Source of the DNA: an uncultured Halomonas sp.
GTDB taxonomy: Bacteria > Pseudomonadota > Gammaproteobacteria > Pseudomonadales > Halomonadaceae
Assembly: GCF_947493865.1 (NCBI RefSeq)
Contig: NZ_CANLTC010000001.1
Coordinates: forward strand, 186,001-250,000
Length of the DNA stretch: 64,000 bases
Direction of reading: 5' to 3'
The notes beneath the pieces were generated by a model. The model was not told where the DNA came from and did no database searches. It was given only the letters and a program-made list of their open reading frames with translations. Below are positions 20,341 to 29,851 of this stretch, piece by piece. The number at the start of each line of letters is the position of its first letter. The first letter of the stretch is position 1. A program made the position numbers and the translations under genes.

Positions 20341-21186
20341 ATGCAAGACAAACTCTTCTCTCTTATTCAATACCCCCTGCCCCATCACTTGATCTCGCGT
20401 CTGGCGGGCACGCTTGCGGATGCCCGCACCCCCTGGCTGAAGGACATGATGATCAAGCGCTTCATCAGTACCTACGGGGTCGACATGAGTCAGGCGCAAC
20501 AACCTGACCCCACCGCCTACGCCTGCTTCAACGATTTCTTCACCCGCGCCATGCATGTCGATGCGCGCCCCATCGGCGAGGGCATCGTCTCTCCCGCGGA
20601 TGGTTTTTTGTCCCAGTTCGGGAGCGTCGAGAATGGCACATTGATTCAGGCCAAGGGGCAGACCTATTCCGTCTCATCGCTACTCGGCGGCGATGATCAG
20701 CGCGCCGCTGCGTTCCAGCAAGGAAGTTTTGCCACGGTCTATCTTTCTCCCAAGGATTATCATCGGGTGCACATGCCCGTGACCGGCACTTTGCGGGAGA
20801 TGATCTATGTGCCGGGGCGTATTTTCTCGGTCAACCTGGCTACCGCGGATCAGGTGCCGGGGCTGTTTGCCCGTAACGAGCGCCTGGTCTGCCTCTTCGA
20901 TACGGATCGCGGCCCCATGGCCATGGTGCTGGTGGGCGCCATGATCGTTGCGGCCATCGAAACGGTCTGGGCGGGCCAGATCACGCCCTTGTCGAAACAG
21001 ATCCAGACGACCCGCTTCGACACGCCCATCGAGCTTGCCAAGGGCGCCGAAATGGGTCGTTTCAAACTCGGCTCCACGGTCATCCTGTGCTTCTCTGAAA
21101 AAGTCGCCTTTCGTGAAGGGCTGGATGTGGATGAAAGCCCGATGCGCATGGGCAAGACGCTGGGCGACTTTGTCAGCCGCAGCTAG
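20341..21186 (+). CDS. psd: Phosphatidylserine decarboxylase proenzyme
   Basis: Inner-membrane enzyme that decarboxylates phosphatidylserine to phosphatidylethanolamine. It self-cleaves at the LGST motif (here [10 protein letters not shown], about residue 243) to make the pyruvoyl cofactor. The charge-relay residues are in FSPADGF-like VSPADGFLS and [11 protein letters not shown]. The length of 281 residues is standard. I use the ATG at 20341; a GTG directly before it is also possible. The metal-transporter gene sitA starts only 14 bp after psd, so transcripts may run through. Confidence 0.97.
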   Translation: MQDKLFSLIQYPLPHHLISRLAGTLADARTPWLKDMMIKRFISTYGVDMSQAQQPDPTAYACFNDFFTRAMHVDARPIGEGIVSPADGFLSQFGSVENGTLIQAKGQTYSVSSLLGGDDQRAAAFQQGSFATVYLSPKDYHRVHMPVTGTLREMIYVPGRIFSVNLATADQVPGLFARNERLVCLFDTDRGPMAMVLVGAMIVAAIETVWAGQITPLSKQIQTTRFDTPIELAKGAEMGRFKLGSTVILCFSEKVAFREGLDVDESPMRMGKTLGDFVSRS

Positions 21187-21200
21187 AGAGGGCTTATAAA

Positions 21201-22115
21201 ATGCCGATCAAACGCTTGAAGGCAATGTATGCACTAGCAGCTCTCTTCATTGCCATGGCGGGAACCACTAACGCCGCCGAAGACAAACTGAAGGTAGTGA
21301 CCACCTTCACGGTGCTGGCCGAAATGGCGCAAAACGTGGCGGGTGATCACGCCAAGGTGGTCTCGGTTACCAAACCCGGAGCCGAGATTCACGGCTACGA
21401 GCCGACGCCCCAGGACATCGTCCGCGCCCATGATGCGGATCTGATCCTGTGGAATGGGTTGAATCTCGAGCGTTGGTTCGAGCAGTTTCTAGTGAACCTT
21501 GGTGACACCCCCTCGGTCACATTGACCAACGGCATTGAACCGATTCCGATTGCCGAAGGCGCTTACGAAGGCGAGGCCAACCCCCATGCCTGGATGGGCC
21601 TCGACAATGCCATGGTCTATATCGACAACATCGCTTCGGCGTTTGCAAAGTACGACCCGGATAATGCGAACGCTTACAGAGACAATGCCGACGCCTACAA
21701 GAACGAGATTCGCGACACGATCGAGCCATTGCGCAGTCAAATCGTCCAGATTCCAGCAGACAAGCGCTGGCTCGTTACCTGTGAAGGTGCCTTCAGCTAT
21801 CTGGCGCGGGATTTCGACATGAAAGAGCTCTATCTCTGGCCGATGAACGCAGACCAGGTTGGTACACCCCAGCAGGTACGCAGCGTCATCGACGGCGTGA
21901 CGGAAAACGATATTCCCGTCGTGTTCTGCGAAAGCACCGTCAATACTTCCCCGGCCAAGCAGGTGGCGCGGGAAACCGGTGCCGCCTTTGGTGGCGTTCT
22001 TCATGTGGATAGCCTCAGCGAACCGAATGGCCCGGTACCGACCTATATCGATCTATTGCGCGTCACGTCCCAGACAATCGCGGACGGATTGACGAAAAAC
22101 ATGCATCAGCAGTGA
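21201..22115 (+). CDS. sitA: Mn/Fe-type ABC importer, periplasmic binding protein
   Basis: Cluster A-I (ZnuA/TroA-fold) binding protein of 304 residues with a signal peptide ending near TTNAAE. Metal-ligand segments are GAEIHGYEPTPQD, NPHAWMGLDNA, CEGAFSYLARDF and, near the C-terminus, the region FCESTVNTSPAK...VDSLSEPNGPVPTY. It lacks the His-rich loop of ZnuA and resembles SitA/YfeA, so manganese or ferrous iron is more likely than zinc. It starts the sitABCD-like set, but the ATPase gene follows only after 110 bp. Confidence 0.9.
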   Translation: MPIKRLKAMYALAALFIAMAGTTNAAEDKLKVVTTFTVLAEMAQNVAGDHAKVVSVTKPGAEIHGYEPTPQDIVRAHDADLILWNGLNLERWFEQFLVNLGDTPSVTLTNGIEPIPIAEGAYEGEANPHAWMGLDNAMVYIDNIASAFAKYDPDNANAYRDNADAYKNEIRDTIEPLRSQIVQIPADKRWLVTCEGAFSYLARDFDMKELYLWPMNADQVGTPQQVRSVIDGVTENDIPVVFCESTVNTSPAKQVARETGAAFGGVLHVDSLSEPNGPVPTYIDLLRVTSQTIADGLTKNMHQQ

Positions 22116-22225
22116 GGGCCATGTTGACCGTCTCTTGCAGTCTTCGCGAGCATTGTACACTTGATGCTGTTCTGCTCTGATAAATCGGTAGTTATACCAG
22201 GTAGCTACAATAGGAGAACTCGTTT

Positions 22226-23179
22226 TTGCACCCACCGAAGCAAACGCAGAACCAGCCTGAAGACACCAGCGGAGGCATCCTGGCACGGGATGTGACAGTC
22301 ACCTACCGCAACGGGCATACTGCACTGCACAATGCCAGCTTCGAGATCCCCCGCGGCACCATCACGGCCCTGGTGGGCGTCAACGGTGCCGGCAAGTCGA
22401 CACTGTTCAAGGCAATCATGGGATTCCTGCCCCTGGCAAGAGGTGACATTCGCCTACTCGATCGGAGCGTGAAAGACGCCCTGCGGGAGAATCTCGTCGC
22501 TTATGTACCGCAATCCGAGGAGGTCGACTGGGCGTTCCCGGTACTCGTCGAAGACGTGGTGATGATGGGGCGCTACGGTCACATGGGCTTTCTACGCCGG
22601 CCTCGGCGAGCCGATCATGGGGCCGTCGATGAAGCTCTTGAGCGTGTGAACATGAGTGAGTTTCGCCATCGCCAGATCGGCGAGCTCTCCGGCGGTCAGC
22701 GCAAGCGGGTTTTCCTGGCCCGGGCACTTGCCCAGGAAGGGCGCGTGATCCTACTCGACGAGCCCTTCACCGGTGTCGATGTGAAAACGGAAGATCAGAT
22801 CGTGGAACTTCTGCGGGAACTGCGTGACGAAGGCCGGGTGATGCTGGTATCGACCCACAATCTGGGCTCCGTATCGGATTTCTGTGACCGCACCGTTCTC
22901 GTGAAGGGTACGGTGCTGGCCTCCGGTCCGACGGAAACCACCTTTACCCGAGAGAACCTCGAGCTTGCCTTTGGCGGCGTTCTGCGCCACTTCACCCTCG
23001 GCGGCGCCGATCTGCACGATGACGACGACCCGCGGGAGGTGCGCATCATCACCGACGACGAGCGTCCCTTCGTGCAATACGGTGATAGCCGCGATCCCAA
23101 GAGCACCATAAAGACGATCCCCAGCACGGCCAGGCAAGGCTCTCTTCCCGATGAAAGCGGCAAGGTAGACAAGCCGTGA
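22226..23179 (+). CDS. sitB: Mn/Fe-type ABC importer, ATP-binding protein (TTG start)
   Basis: ABC ATPase of 317 residues with Walker [10 protein letters not shown], signature LSGGQRKR and Walker [13 protein letters not shown]. The C-terminal 60 residues are an acidic, non-conserved tail. There is no ATG before the Walker A motif. The best start is TTG at 22226, 8 nt after TAGGAGA, so translation may be set low. The gene overlaps sitC by four bases. The 110-bp leader before it is long for an operon and may hold a separate promoter. Confidence 0.92.
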   Translation: MHPPKQTQNQPEDTSGGILARDVTVTYRNGHTALHNASFEIPRGTITALVGVNGAGKSTLFKAIMGFLPLARGDIRLLDRSVKDALRENLVAYVPQSEEVDWAFPVLVEDVVMMGRYGHMGFLRRPRRADHGAVDEALERVNMSEFRHRQIGELSGGQRKRVFLARALAQEGRVILLDEPFTGVDVKTEDQIVELLRELRDEGRVMLVSTHNLGSVSDFCDRTVLVKGTVLASGPTETTFTRENLELAFGGVLRHFTLGGADLHDDDDPREVRIITDDERPFVQYGDSRDPKSTIKTIPSTARQGSLPDESGKVDKP

Positions 23180-24072
23180 TCGATACTCTGCTCGAGCCGT
23201 TCGGCTATGGCTACATGAACAACGCCATGTGGGTGTCCGCCCTCGTTGGCGGGGTCTGCGCCTTTCTCTCGTCCTATCTCATGCTCAAGGGCTGGTCGCT
23301 GATCGGGGACGCGCTTTCCCACTCCGTGGTACCCGGTGTCGCGGGTGCCTATATCTTCGGCCTGCCCTTTGCGCTGGGCGCCTTTATCGCCGGCGGGCTC
23401 GCGGCAGGTGCAATGCTGTTCTTGTCCGGGCGCTCGGGGCTCAAGATCGACGTCATCATCGGTATCATTTTCACCTCGTTCTTCGGGTTGGGGCTGTTCA
23501 TGATCTCCCTCAACCCGATGGCGGTCAGTATCCAGACGATCATCATGGGCAATATCCTGGCCATTACCCCAGAAGATACCCTGCAGCTCGCCATCATCGG
23601 GTTCGTCTGCCTGGCGGTTCTGCTGGCCAAGTGGAAGGATCTGGTGGTGGTCTTTTTCGATGAGAACCACGCCCGCTCCATCGGCCTGCGTCCGGACATG
23701 CTTCGCGTGATCTTCTTTGCCCTGCTCTCCGCAGCCATCGTTGCCGCCATGATCACCGTCGGGGCCTTTCTCGTCATTGCCATGGTGGTGACCCCGGGCG
23801 CCACGGCCTATCTTCTGTGCGACCGATTCCCGCGTCTCATTGTGCTTTCAGTGTTGATCGGCACCGTCACCAGCTTTGTCGGCGCCTATGCAAGTTATTT
23901 CCTCGATGGGGCAACCGGCGGCATCATTGTCATCCTGCAAACACTTATCTTCCTCATCGCTTTCGTCTTCGCGCCGAAGCATGGCCTGCTTTCGGCCAGA
24001 CGCAAGGCTGCCAAGGCATTGGAGCTGTCACCTGATACCGAGTCGCCTTCAGTCAGGGAGACTCAAGGATGA
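23176..24072 (+). CDS. sitC: Mn/Fe-type ABC importer, permease 1 (GTG start)
   Basis: ABC-3 family permease of 298 residues with eight or so membrane helices, beginning at a GTG that overlaps the ATPase stop as GTGA. Family segments include [19 protein letters not shown] and [18 protein letters not shown]. It pairs with the next gene to form a heterodimeric channel, as in SitCD/YfeCD, rather than the single permease of Znu systems. Confidence 0.93.
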   Translation: MIDTLLEPFGYGYMNNAMWVSALVGGVCAFLSSYLMLKGWSLIGDALSHSVVPGVAGAYIFGLPFALGAFIAGGLAAGAMLFLSGRSGLKIDVIIGIIFTSFFGLGLFMISLNPMAVSIQTIIMGNILAITPEDTLQLAIIGFVCLAVLLAKWKDLVVVFFDENHARSIGLRPDMLRVIFFALLSAAIVAAMITVGAFLVIAMVVTPGATAYLLCDRFPRLIVLSVLIGTVTSFVGAYASYFLDGATGGIIVILQTLIFLIAFVFAPKHGLLSARRKAAKALELSPDTESPSVRETQG

Positions 24073-24914
24073 CTCTCGATACGTTACTGCTGCCCTTCCA
24101 GTTTCCGTTCATGCAGAACGCGTTCTGGATCGTGCTGATGGTAGCGCCGCCTACGGCTCTGCTGTCTTGCTTTCTGGTACTCAAGGGCTGGGCGCTGATG
24201 GGCGACGCGGTCAGTCATGCCACGCTCCCGGGTATCGTGCTGGCCTGGATTCTTGGGCTGCCGCTCATCATAGGGGCTTTCGCCGCGGGCATGATCTGCG
24301 CGCTTGCCACGGGGTACCTGTCTCACAACAGCCGGATCAAACAGGATACGGTCATGGGCGTGGTGTTTTCCGGCATGTTCGGGTTAGGAATCGTCATGTA
24401 TGCCTCGATTCATACCAACGAACATCTTGATCATGTTCTGTTCGGCAACATGCTCGGCATCGGCAGCCAGGATCTTTGGACCTCAGGACTGATCGCCGTC
24501 ATCGTCTCGGGACTTTTACTGTTGAAGTGGAAGGATCTGCTGTTGCACGCCTTCGATCCGGCCCAGGCCCGGGCGGTAGGGCTCAAGACCAAGCTCTTGC
24601 ATTACGGCCTGCTGGCCAGCCTGTCTCTGACCATCGTTGCCACGCTAAGCTCCGTAGGCTTGATCCTCGCCGTGGCGCTGCTCGTCACGCCCGGGGCCAT
24701 CGCGTTTCTGCTGGTGCGCAGCTTTGGCCCCATGCTGACCGTTTCCGTGGCAGTTTGTACGATCTCGATGCTAGCGGGCACCTATGCGAGCTTCTTTCTC
24801 GACAGCGCCCCTGCCCCGACGATCGTATTGATTCTGACGGGGCTGTTCATTCTGGCATTCATCTATCGCCTCGGGGTCACTCGTCGACGTTCGCGACGAC
24901 TCATTGCCCGCTAG
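24069..24914 (+). CDS. sitD: Mn/Fe-type ABC importer, permease 2
   Basis: Second ABC-3 permease, 281 residues, overlapping sitC by ATGA. It carries the same signature regions (VLKGWALMGDAVSHATLPG, LILAVALLVTPGAIAFLLV) and is clearly a paralogue of SitC. Having two different permeases supports a SitABCD/YfeABCD-type manganese/iron importer. It is convergent with epmA, with 13 bp between the two stop codons and no obvious terminator. Confidence 0.93.
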   Translation: MTLDTLLLPFQFPFMQNAFWIVLMVAPPTALLSCFLVLKGWALMGDAVSHATLPGIVLAWILGLPLIIGAFAAGMICALATGYLSHNSRIKQDTVMGVVFSGMFGLGIVMYASIHTNEHLDHVLFGNMLGIGSQDLWTSGLIAVIVSGLLLLKWKDLLLHAFDPAQARAVGLKTKLLHYGLLASLSLTIVATLSSVGLILAVALLVTPGAIAFLLVRSFGPMLTVSVAVCTISMLAGTYASFFLDSAPAPTIVLILTGLFILAFIYRLGVTRRRSRRLIAR

Positions 24915-24927
24915 GTTGTGTCTGTAG

Positions 24928-25902
24928 CTAACTGAGCGGCGTGGCAAAGGCCATGACCTCCGCCACGCTCTGCTTTCCGAGCACCAGTTGAATCAGCCGA
25001 TCGACACCCAGCGCCACGCCGCTGCCTTCCGGCATTCCTGCATTCAGTGCCGCCAGGAGCCGAGTGTCGACATCGACAAACGGCTTCCCGGCTCTCTCAC
25101 GCGCGGCGTTGTCGGCGACAAAACGCAGCGCCTGCTCGTCAGCGTCGGTGAGTTCGTCATAACCATTGGCCAGCTCCAGACCTTGCACATAAACCTCGAA
25201 GCGCGCCGCCACTTCGACGCCATCTTCGGCATCGCCATGCTTGCGCGCCAGCGCTGCCTGACTGGCCGGGTAGTCGATCACCACGTCGATGCCCTCCTGG
25301 CCCATTATCGGCTCGATCACCAAGCTCATCAGCAGGTCCAGACAATCGTCTCGTGGGCTACCCGCCATATTCAGATTGCCACGCTCGCTTGCCAAACGGC
25401 GCAATTCGATAAGGGAAATGGTGAAGGGATCTATTCCCAGATAGTCGCGAAACAGCTCTCGATAGCGGCGCAACCGCCTGGGGCCTACCTCGGGTAGCAA
25501 CAAGCGAATCAAAGCCTCGGTTTCGTCGATGAGGTCATTCAGCGAGAACCCGGGCCGGTACCACTCCAGCATGGTGAACTCGAGATTGTGACGGCGCCCC
25601 ACCTCGCCGTCACGAAAGCTGCGCGCCAATTGGAAGATCGGCCCGCTGCCGGCTGCCAAAAGGCGCTTCATGTGAAATTCCGGCGAGGTTTGCAGCCATA
25701 GTCGTTCACGGCCCGCCGGCGTGGTGGCGGTCAGCGATAGCGAATCGAGATGCAGATCGGTGCTCCCGCCATGACCAAGCACCGGAGTTTCCACTTCCAG
25801 CACCCCGCGCTCAGCGAAGAAGTGGCGAATCTCTGCCAGGCAGCGGGCGCGTTCACGCAGTGTCTCGATAGCGGCGGTGGGCTGCCAGTTAATGTTGCTC
25901 AT
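24928..25902 (-). CDS. epmA: EF-P lysine ligase EpmA
   Basis: Class-II lysyl-tRNA-synthetase-like enzyme without the anticodon domain; it attaches (R)-beta-lysine to Lys34 of EF-P. The 324-residue protein shows motif 2 (FRDGEVGRRHNLEFTMLEWY) and motif 3 (GVALGVDRLIQLVLG). I chose the ATG at 25902, which gives the family N-terminus MSNINWQPTA; the frame is open 56 codons further but crosses a terminator hairpin. It lies downstream of efp on the same strand, separated by about 240 bp of structured DNA. Confidence 0.95.
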   Translation of the reverse strand: MSNINWQPTAAIETLRERARCLAEIRHFFAERGVLEVETPVLGHGGSTDLHLDSLSLTATTPAGRERLWLQTSPEFHMKRLLAAGSGPIFQLARSFRDGEVGRRHNLEFTMLEWYRPGFSLNDLIDETEALIRLLLPEVGPRRLRRYRELFRDYLGIDPFTISLIELRRLASERGNLNMAGSPRDDCLDLLMSLVIEPIMGQEGIDVVIDYPASQAALARKHGDAEDGVEVAARFEVYVQGLELANGYDELTDADEQALRFVADNAARERAGKPFVDVDTRLLAALNAGMPEGSGVALGVDRLIQLVLGKQSVAEVMAFATPLS

Positions 25903-25914
25903 TAGGAATCCATG

Positions 25915-25944
25915 AAAAACGCCGAGCGCTAAGCTCGGCGTTTT
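25915..25944 (-). terminator. Intrinsic terminator just before epmA
   Basis: On the minus strand AAAACGCCGAGC and GCTCGGCGTTTTT form a 12-bp stem with a 5-nt loop and a T-run. It follows efp and ends only about 12 nt before the epmA start codon, so epmA's ribosome-binding site directly follows the T-run. Confidence 0.85.
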
Positions 25945-25962
25945 AATATGCTGTAAATCCTG

Positions 25963-26093
25963 CTTCGAGCGAAGATCAGGTAAGGCGAATTTTGGCGACA
26001 AATCGGCAGGATTGCCGATTTGGGCAGCTTCGCTGCTCGAAGAGCGAGCAACAGGGATGTTGCAAGTCAACCAGCGGAGTTTACTTTAGTAAA
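25963..26093. repeat. Nested palindromic element with NGGA-loop hairpins (copy 2)
   Basis: An outer stem, CTTCGAGC (25963-25970) with GCTCGAAG (26035-26042), encloses AAATCGGCA-GGAT-TGCCGATTT (26000-26021). It is followed by GCAACA-GGGA-TGTTGC (26048-26063) and TTTACT-TT-AGTAAA (26080-26093). Here the GGA loops lie on the plus strand, antisense to efp and epmA. The remaining sequence up to the efp stop at 26145 holds no gene. Confidence 0.75.
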
Positions 26094-26144
26094 TGAGCAT
26101 GCTGAGCCAGAATTCAACGACGCATGATCTAGCGCAGAAAGGAT

Positions 26145-26711
26145 TTAGGCGCGCGAAACGTATTCGCCGCTTCTGGTATCCACTTTTAATACTTCACCCT
26201 GATTGATGAACAGGGGCACCTTCACCACCGCACCGGATGAAAGTGTGGCCGGCTTGGAGCCACCCTGAGCGGTATCACCCTTCAGACCCGGATCGGTCTC
26301 GGTGACTTCCAGCTCGATAAAGTTGGGCGGCGTCACGCTGATAACATTGTCATTCCACAAGGTAACGGTATAAGCAACCTGTTCCTTGAGCCACTTCTCG
26401 GTATCTCCCAGGGCCTTCTTGGCCACCGGATACTGCTCGAAGGAGCCGTCCGTGCGCATGAAGTACCACATGTCGCCGTCGTTGTAGAGATACTCCATCT
26501 CCAGATCGAGGACATCCGCGCCTTCCAGGGATTCGCCGGATTTGAAGGTACGCTCCCAGACGCGCCCCGTGTTCAGGTTGCGCAGCTTCACCCGGTTGAA
26601 TGCCTGACCCTTGCCGGGCTTGACGAATTCGTTCTCGACGATGTTGCAGGGGTCGCCATCCAGCATCACCTTCAGACCGGCCTTGAATTCGTTGGTAGAA
26701 TAGTTCGCCAT
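26145..26711 (-). CDS. efp: Elongation factor P
   Basis: Three-domain tRNA-mimic factor that rescues ribosomes stalled at polyproline. The 188-residue protein has Lys34 in [10 protein letters not shown], the residue beta-lysylated by EpmA in E. coli. With epmA downstream and epmB divergent upstream, the modification pathway is clustered. The usual C-terminal segment is seen near the end ([20 protein letters not shown]). EpmC, the hydroxylase, is not in the window. Confidence 0.98.
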   Translation of the reverse strand: MANYSTNEFKAGLKVMLDGDPCNIVENEFVKPGKGQAFNRVKLRNLNTGRVWERTFKSGESLEGADVLDLEMEYLYNDGDMWYFMRTDGSFEQYPVAKKALGDTEKWLKEQVAYTVTLWNDNVISVTPPNFIELEVTETDPGLKGDTAQGGSKPATLSSGAVVKVPLFINQGEVLKVDTRSGEYVSRA

Positions 26712-26784
26712 GCTTCCTCGCTAATGATCTTGACGCGGCAGGCTCGATTGGTACCGCGCAAATGAACTCGATTTTGGTGCACAG

Positions 26785-27834
26785 ATGATAACCCGAAGCC
26801 CGGCCAGTTTGCAGCGTGTTATTCCCACGACAACGGAGAAGAATGACCCGGGCTGGCAAGCACAGCTCAGTGGCGCGCTGCGCGACCCGCGCGTCCTGCT
26901 TGCGCGTCTGGAATTGGACGAAGGGTTGTTGCCAGGTGCCGAGGCCGGTCACGAACTGTTCGAGGTGCGCGTTCCCGAGGCTTATCTGGCACGCATTCGC
27001 CCCGGTGATCCCAACGACCCGTTGCTGCGCCAGGTGCTGCCCTTTAGCGCCGAGACCGACAGTGTGCAAGGCTTCGTCAGCGATCCCCTGGAAGAAGCCG
27101 AGCATACACCCCGCCCCGGGCTGATTCACAAGTATGCCGGGCGGGTACTGCTGATTGCGAGTCCTGCCTGCGCCATCAACTGCCGCTACTGCTTTCGGCG
27201 TCATTTCCCCTACGGCGAGAATTCACTATCCCGAGCACAGTGGAATGATGCCCTGGATTACGTGAGAAACGATACCTCCATCCGGGAAGCGATCCTCTCC
27301 GGTGGCGACCCCCTGGCCTCAAGCGACAAGCGCCTGGCCTGGCTGGTCGAGCGTCTCGACGAGATCCCTCACCTCAAGCGTCTGCGACTTCATACTCGGC
27401 TGCCGGTGGTGATCCCGGATAGGATCGACGACACCCTGCTCGCCTGGATGAGTGCCACGCGCCTGCAGACGGTCATGGTGCTGCATATCAATCATGCCCA
27501 CGAGATCGATGATGCGGTCGTCGCGGCCTGCTCTCGCCTGCGCGAGGCCGGCGTGACCCTGCTCAACCAGAGCGTGCTGCTGCGTGGAGTGAACGACAGC
27601 GTCGAGACCCTGGCGGCGCTTTCCGAACGGCTATTCGAGGCCGGCATACTGCCCTACTACCTGCACGTGCTCGACCCGGTGAGCGGTGCCGCGCATTTTA
27701 ATGTGCCGGACGATGAAGCCGTCATCCTGGTAAATGCCCTGCGTGAACGCCTGGCGGGCTTTCTCATGCCGCGGTTGGTGCGGGAAGTGCCGCGGGAGAA
27801 AAGCAAGACGCCGTTGTCATCGTGCAATTCTTGA
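26785..27834 (+). CDS. epmB: EF-P beta-lysylation: lysine 2,3-aminomutase EpmB
   Basis: Radical-SAM, PLP-dependent enzyme that turns L-lysine into (R)-beta-lysine for EpmA. The 349-residue protein has the CxxxCxxC cluster in CAINCRYCFRRHFPYGEN and the SGGDPL segment. The PLP lysine lies in the C-terminal third in this family. The start ATG at 26785 is 73 bp from the divergent efp start, so the two share a promoter region. It is shorter than catabolic lysine aminomutases, as expected for EpmB. Confidence 0.95.
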   Translation: MITRSPASLQRVIPTTTEKNDPGWQAQLSGALRDPRVLLARLELDEGLLPGAEAGHELFEVRVPEAYLARIRPGDPNDPLLRQVLPFSAETDSVQGFVSDPLEEAEHTPRPGLIHKYAGRVLLIASPACAINCRYCFRRHFPYGENSLSRAQWNDALDYVRNDTSIREAILSGGDPLASSDKRLAWLVERLDEIPHLKRLRLHTRLPVVIPDRIDDTLLAWMSATRLQTVMVLHINHAHEIDDAVVAACSRLREAGVTLLNQSVLLRGVNDSVETLAALSERLFEAGILPYYLHVLDPVSGAAHFNVPDDEAVILVNALRERLAGFLMPRLVREVPREKSKTPLSSCNS

Positions 27835-27939
27835 AACTAATAAGTTATCGCTTTCCGCTTATGTGAAGCCAAAAACCGACTATTGTTAATTGTGGGCTTA
27901 ATGAATTTGTATGAAACAACTGCAATAGGAACCGACGAC

Positions 27940-28938
27940 ATGGAAGATTATCGATCCAATAGTACAGACAAGGATGCTTCGTCACTGCGACGCATCTCCT
28001 GGGGAGCTATTCTAGCCGGGGTCGTTATCGCTCTGGTGATTCAACTCTTGCTCAATATGCTTGGTCTTTCCTTTGGCGCGGGAATCATTGACCCCGCCAC
28101 GGAAGAAAACCCGCTGAGTGGCGTTGGGATGGGAGCAGGGATATGGCTTGCCATCAGCAGCCTGATCGCGTTGTTCGCCGGTGGCTGGACGGCAGGGCGT
28201 TTGGCAGGCATGCCTCAAACCATCGACGGAATTCTGCATGGTGCCGTGACCTGGGGCTTGATGACGCTCTTGACCTTCTGGCTCATGGGTTCCGCTGTGG
28301 GTAACGTCCTCAGCGCGACTACCAGCATGATTGGCCAAGGTTTTTCCATGGCCGCGCAAGGGGTTTCGGAATTGGCTCCGGAAGCCAAGCAAGCCGCCAA
28401 ACAGGCGTTGCAACAGCAGGACTCGAGTTTCCAGAGCATTAAACAGGAAGCTCAGCAAATGCTGCAGCAAACCGATACCCAGGCCCTGCAGCCGAGCGAG
28501 CTGCGCGAAGAAGGTCAAGAGGCGGCGCAAACCGCTCAGCAAACCGCCAAGGATATTGTAAAGACACCCGGAGATGCTCTTGGCGATGTCAACCAAGCCC
28601 TTGATAAAATGTTCGCCTCACTGCAGGAGACGGCTCAGGAAGTGGACCCTGATGCGCTAGCTAGCGTCATTGCCGAGCGTACCAACAAGAGCCAGCAGGA
28701 AGCTGAAGCTATCGCCAACCGCTGGATACAGCAGTCAAAGCAGGCAATCAATCAAGCCCAGCAGGCTGCGGAACAAGCCAAGCAAAAAGCCATCCAGGCA
28801 AGCGAGGCTCTGGCATCCGCCATTTCCTCGGCAGCCCTATGGGCTTTCATCGCCATGGTGCTAGGCGCCATTGCTGCATCAGTTGGAGGTATAGTCGGAA
28901 GTCCTAAGCACCTACCTGCCGCCGGTGTGCGTCGCTGA
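27940..28938 (+). CDS. Unknown membrane protein with Gln/Ala-rich helical core
   Basis: The 332-residue product has two or three N-terminal membrane segments (about 16-40, 60-85 and 95-120), then a 150-residue polar region rich in Gln, Ala and Lys with heptad-like QQAKQAAEQAKQ strings, and a final membrane segment at about 290-315. I chose the ATG at 27940 behind TAGGA; in-frame ATG codons lie upstream but lack a ribosome-binding site. It is a single-gene unit followed by a hairpin. I recognise no function; a stress-related envelope protein is only a guess. Confidence 0.75.
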   Translation: MEDYRSNSTDKDASSLRRISWGAILAGVVIALVIQLLLNMLGLSFGAGIIDPATEENPLSGVGMGAGIWLAISSLIALFAGGWTAGRLAGMPQTIDGILHGAVTWGLMTLLTFWLMGSAVGNVLSATTSMIGQGFSMAAQGVSELAPEAKQAAKQALQQQDSSFQSIKQEAQQMLQQTDTQALQPSELREEGQEAAQTAQQTAKDIVKTPGDALGDVNQALDKMFASLQETAQEVDPDALASVIAERTNKSQQEAEAIANRWIQQSKQAINQAQQAAEQAKQKAIQASEALASAISSAALWAFIAMVLGAIAASVGGIVGSPKHLPAAGVRR

Positions 28939-28984
28939 GCCGCGCTCATGATAGCTCTTGGCTAGAAGCCCTTGAATAGCAGTA

Positions 28985-29016
28985 CCAGTCTCTGCTGATG
29001 ATTCGGCAGAGACTGG
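28985..29016 (+). terminator. Hairpin after the unknown membrane gene
   Basis: CCAGTCTCTGC and GCAGAGACTGG pair perfectly over 11 bp around a 10-nt loop, 46 bp after the stop codon. There is no clear T-run on either side, so it may be a Rho-independent terminator of weak type or a 3'-end stabiliser shared with the convergent gene. Confidence 0.5.
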
Positions 29017-29088
29017 CTTGTGAAAGGGTTTCAGTCCTGCATCAAAGACCTTGATCTTTCGCCACTCCTCGATATCGAGAAACTCAGA

Positions 29089-29370
29089 TCAAATATTGGC
29101 ATCAGCGCTTGCAGCAGAATCGCTGGCAGATGCGGATGCAGTATTGAAGATGGTCAACAGATCCTGGGCCTGCATCGCGGCGTCACGCCCCAGCCCGGTA
29201 AGATAGCCACCATCGGCCTGCGTCACCAGGCCGCGCTCATATAATCGCGAGACGGCAGCAATCTTGGCGGGATCAGCACTGGAGTGAACCTTGATACCCT
29301 CCTGGGTCGTCGACAGATTGAATAGGCAAAGCACGTTGAGTTCTTCCAGTATTTCCTGGCTATAGCGCAT
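29089..29370 (-). CDS. TIGR02647 family protein
   Basis: A 93-residue protein matching the small conserved TIGR02647 family of Pseudomonas and relatives. The characteristic parts are LNVLCLFNLSTTQEGIKVHSSADP and the ending LVTQADGGYLTGLGRDAAMQAQ. The last residues are a low-complexity Ala/Ser/Asp tail not typical of the family. The start at 29370 follows GAGGTG; upstream codons to 29412 are open but lack that site. The function of the family is unknown; the fold is probably winged-helix-like. Confidence 0.85.
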   Translation of the reverse strand: MRYSQEILEELNVLCLFNLSTTQEGIKVHSSADPAKIAAVSRLYERGLVTQADGGYLTGLGRDAAMQAQDLLTIFNTASASASDSAASADANI

Positions 29371-29476
29371 GATCACCTCGATGAATCTACGTTGATGAAG
29401 ACGTATTCCCAATCTAGGCTAAAAACCGGAATTCAGCCTCCTCTTCCGAACAGCTTCCGAACAGACGCCTCGTCGA

Positions 29477-29851
29477 TTACTGATCGCTATTGCCCGGCAT
29501 ACCACTTTTCCATAGCGCAATCAGAGCCTCAGGTGTCTCTTCTTCATTCAGACTCAGAGACCACACGCAGAAGTCGGATTCTGCTGCATCCGGATGTTGC
29601 GGTTCTTCGACATGAACATGAAATACGCGGCGGTCGGCGCCAGGCGCGGGTGTAGCGCTACAGGTACGTGCCGCCAGATTCAACACGCCTTCCAGCTCCC
29701 GGCGCTGCTCATCCGTGTATTCGGCACAGTGAATCCTGCGTGGCTTCATCAATCCGGGGAAGGCTGCTACTCCGCCTTCCCGACGAATGGCAACGACACT
29801 CTTCGCTTGCAACTGAGCTTTCTTCAATTCGTCTGGCGATTTGTCATTCAT
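29477..29851 (-). CDS. Emfourin-like protealysin inhibitor
   Basis: A 124-residue protein without a signal peptide, whose ATG overlaps the stop codon of the M4 protease gene before it. The segment VAIRREGGVAAFPGLMKPRRIH and the later FCVWSLSLNEEETPEALIALW fit emfourin, the proteinaceous inhibitor encoded beside protealysin in Serratia. Known emfourins bind the mature protease tightly. The lack of a signal peptide, together with a protease that also lacks one, suggests the pair acts in the cytoplasm or is exported by a non-Sec route. Confidence 0.8.
   Translation of the reverse strand: MNDKSPDELKKAQLQAKSVVAIRREGGVAAFPGLMKPRRIHCAEYTDEQRRELEGVLNLAARTCSATPAPGADRRVFHVHVEEPQHPDAAESDFCVWSLSLNEEETPEALIALWKSGMPGNSDQ

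Noticed and set aside
25945..26144. A CsrB/RsmY-like small RNA gene on the plus strand
   Set aside because: GGA hairpins are present, but there is no clear promoter and too few GGA sites, and similar palindromes occur at two other loci, so a repeat element is the simpler reading; kept as a finding, not as a gene.
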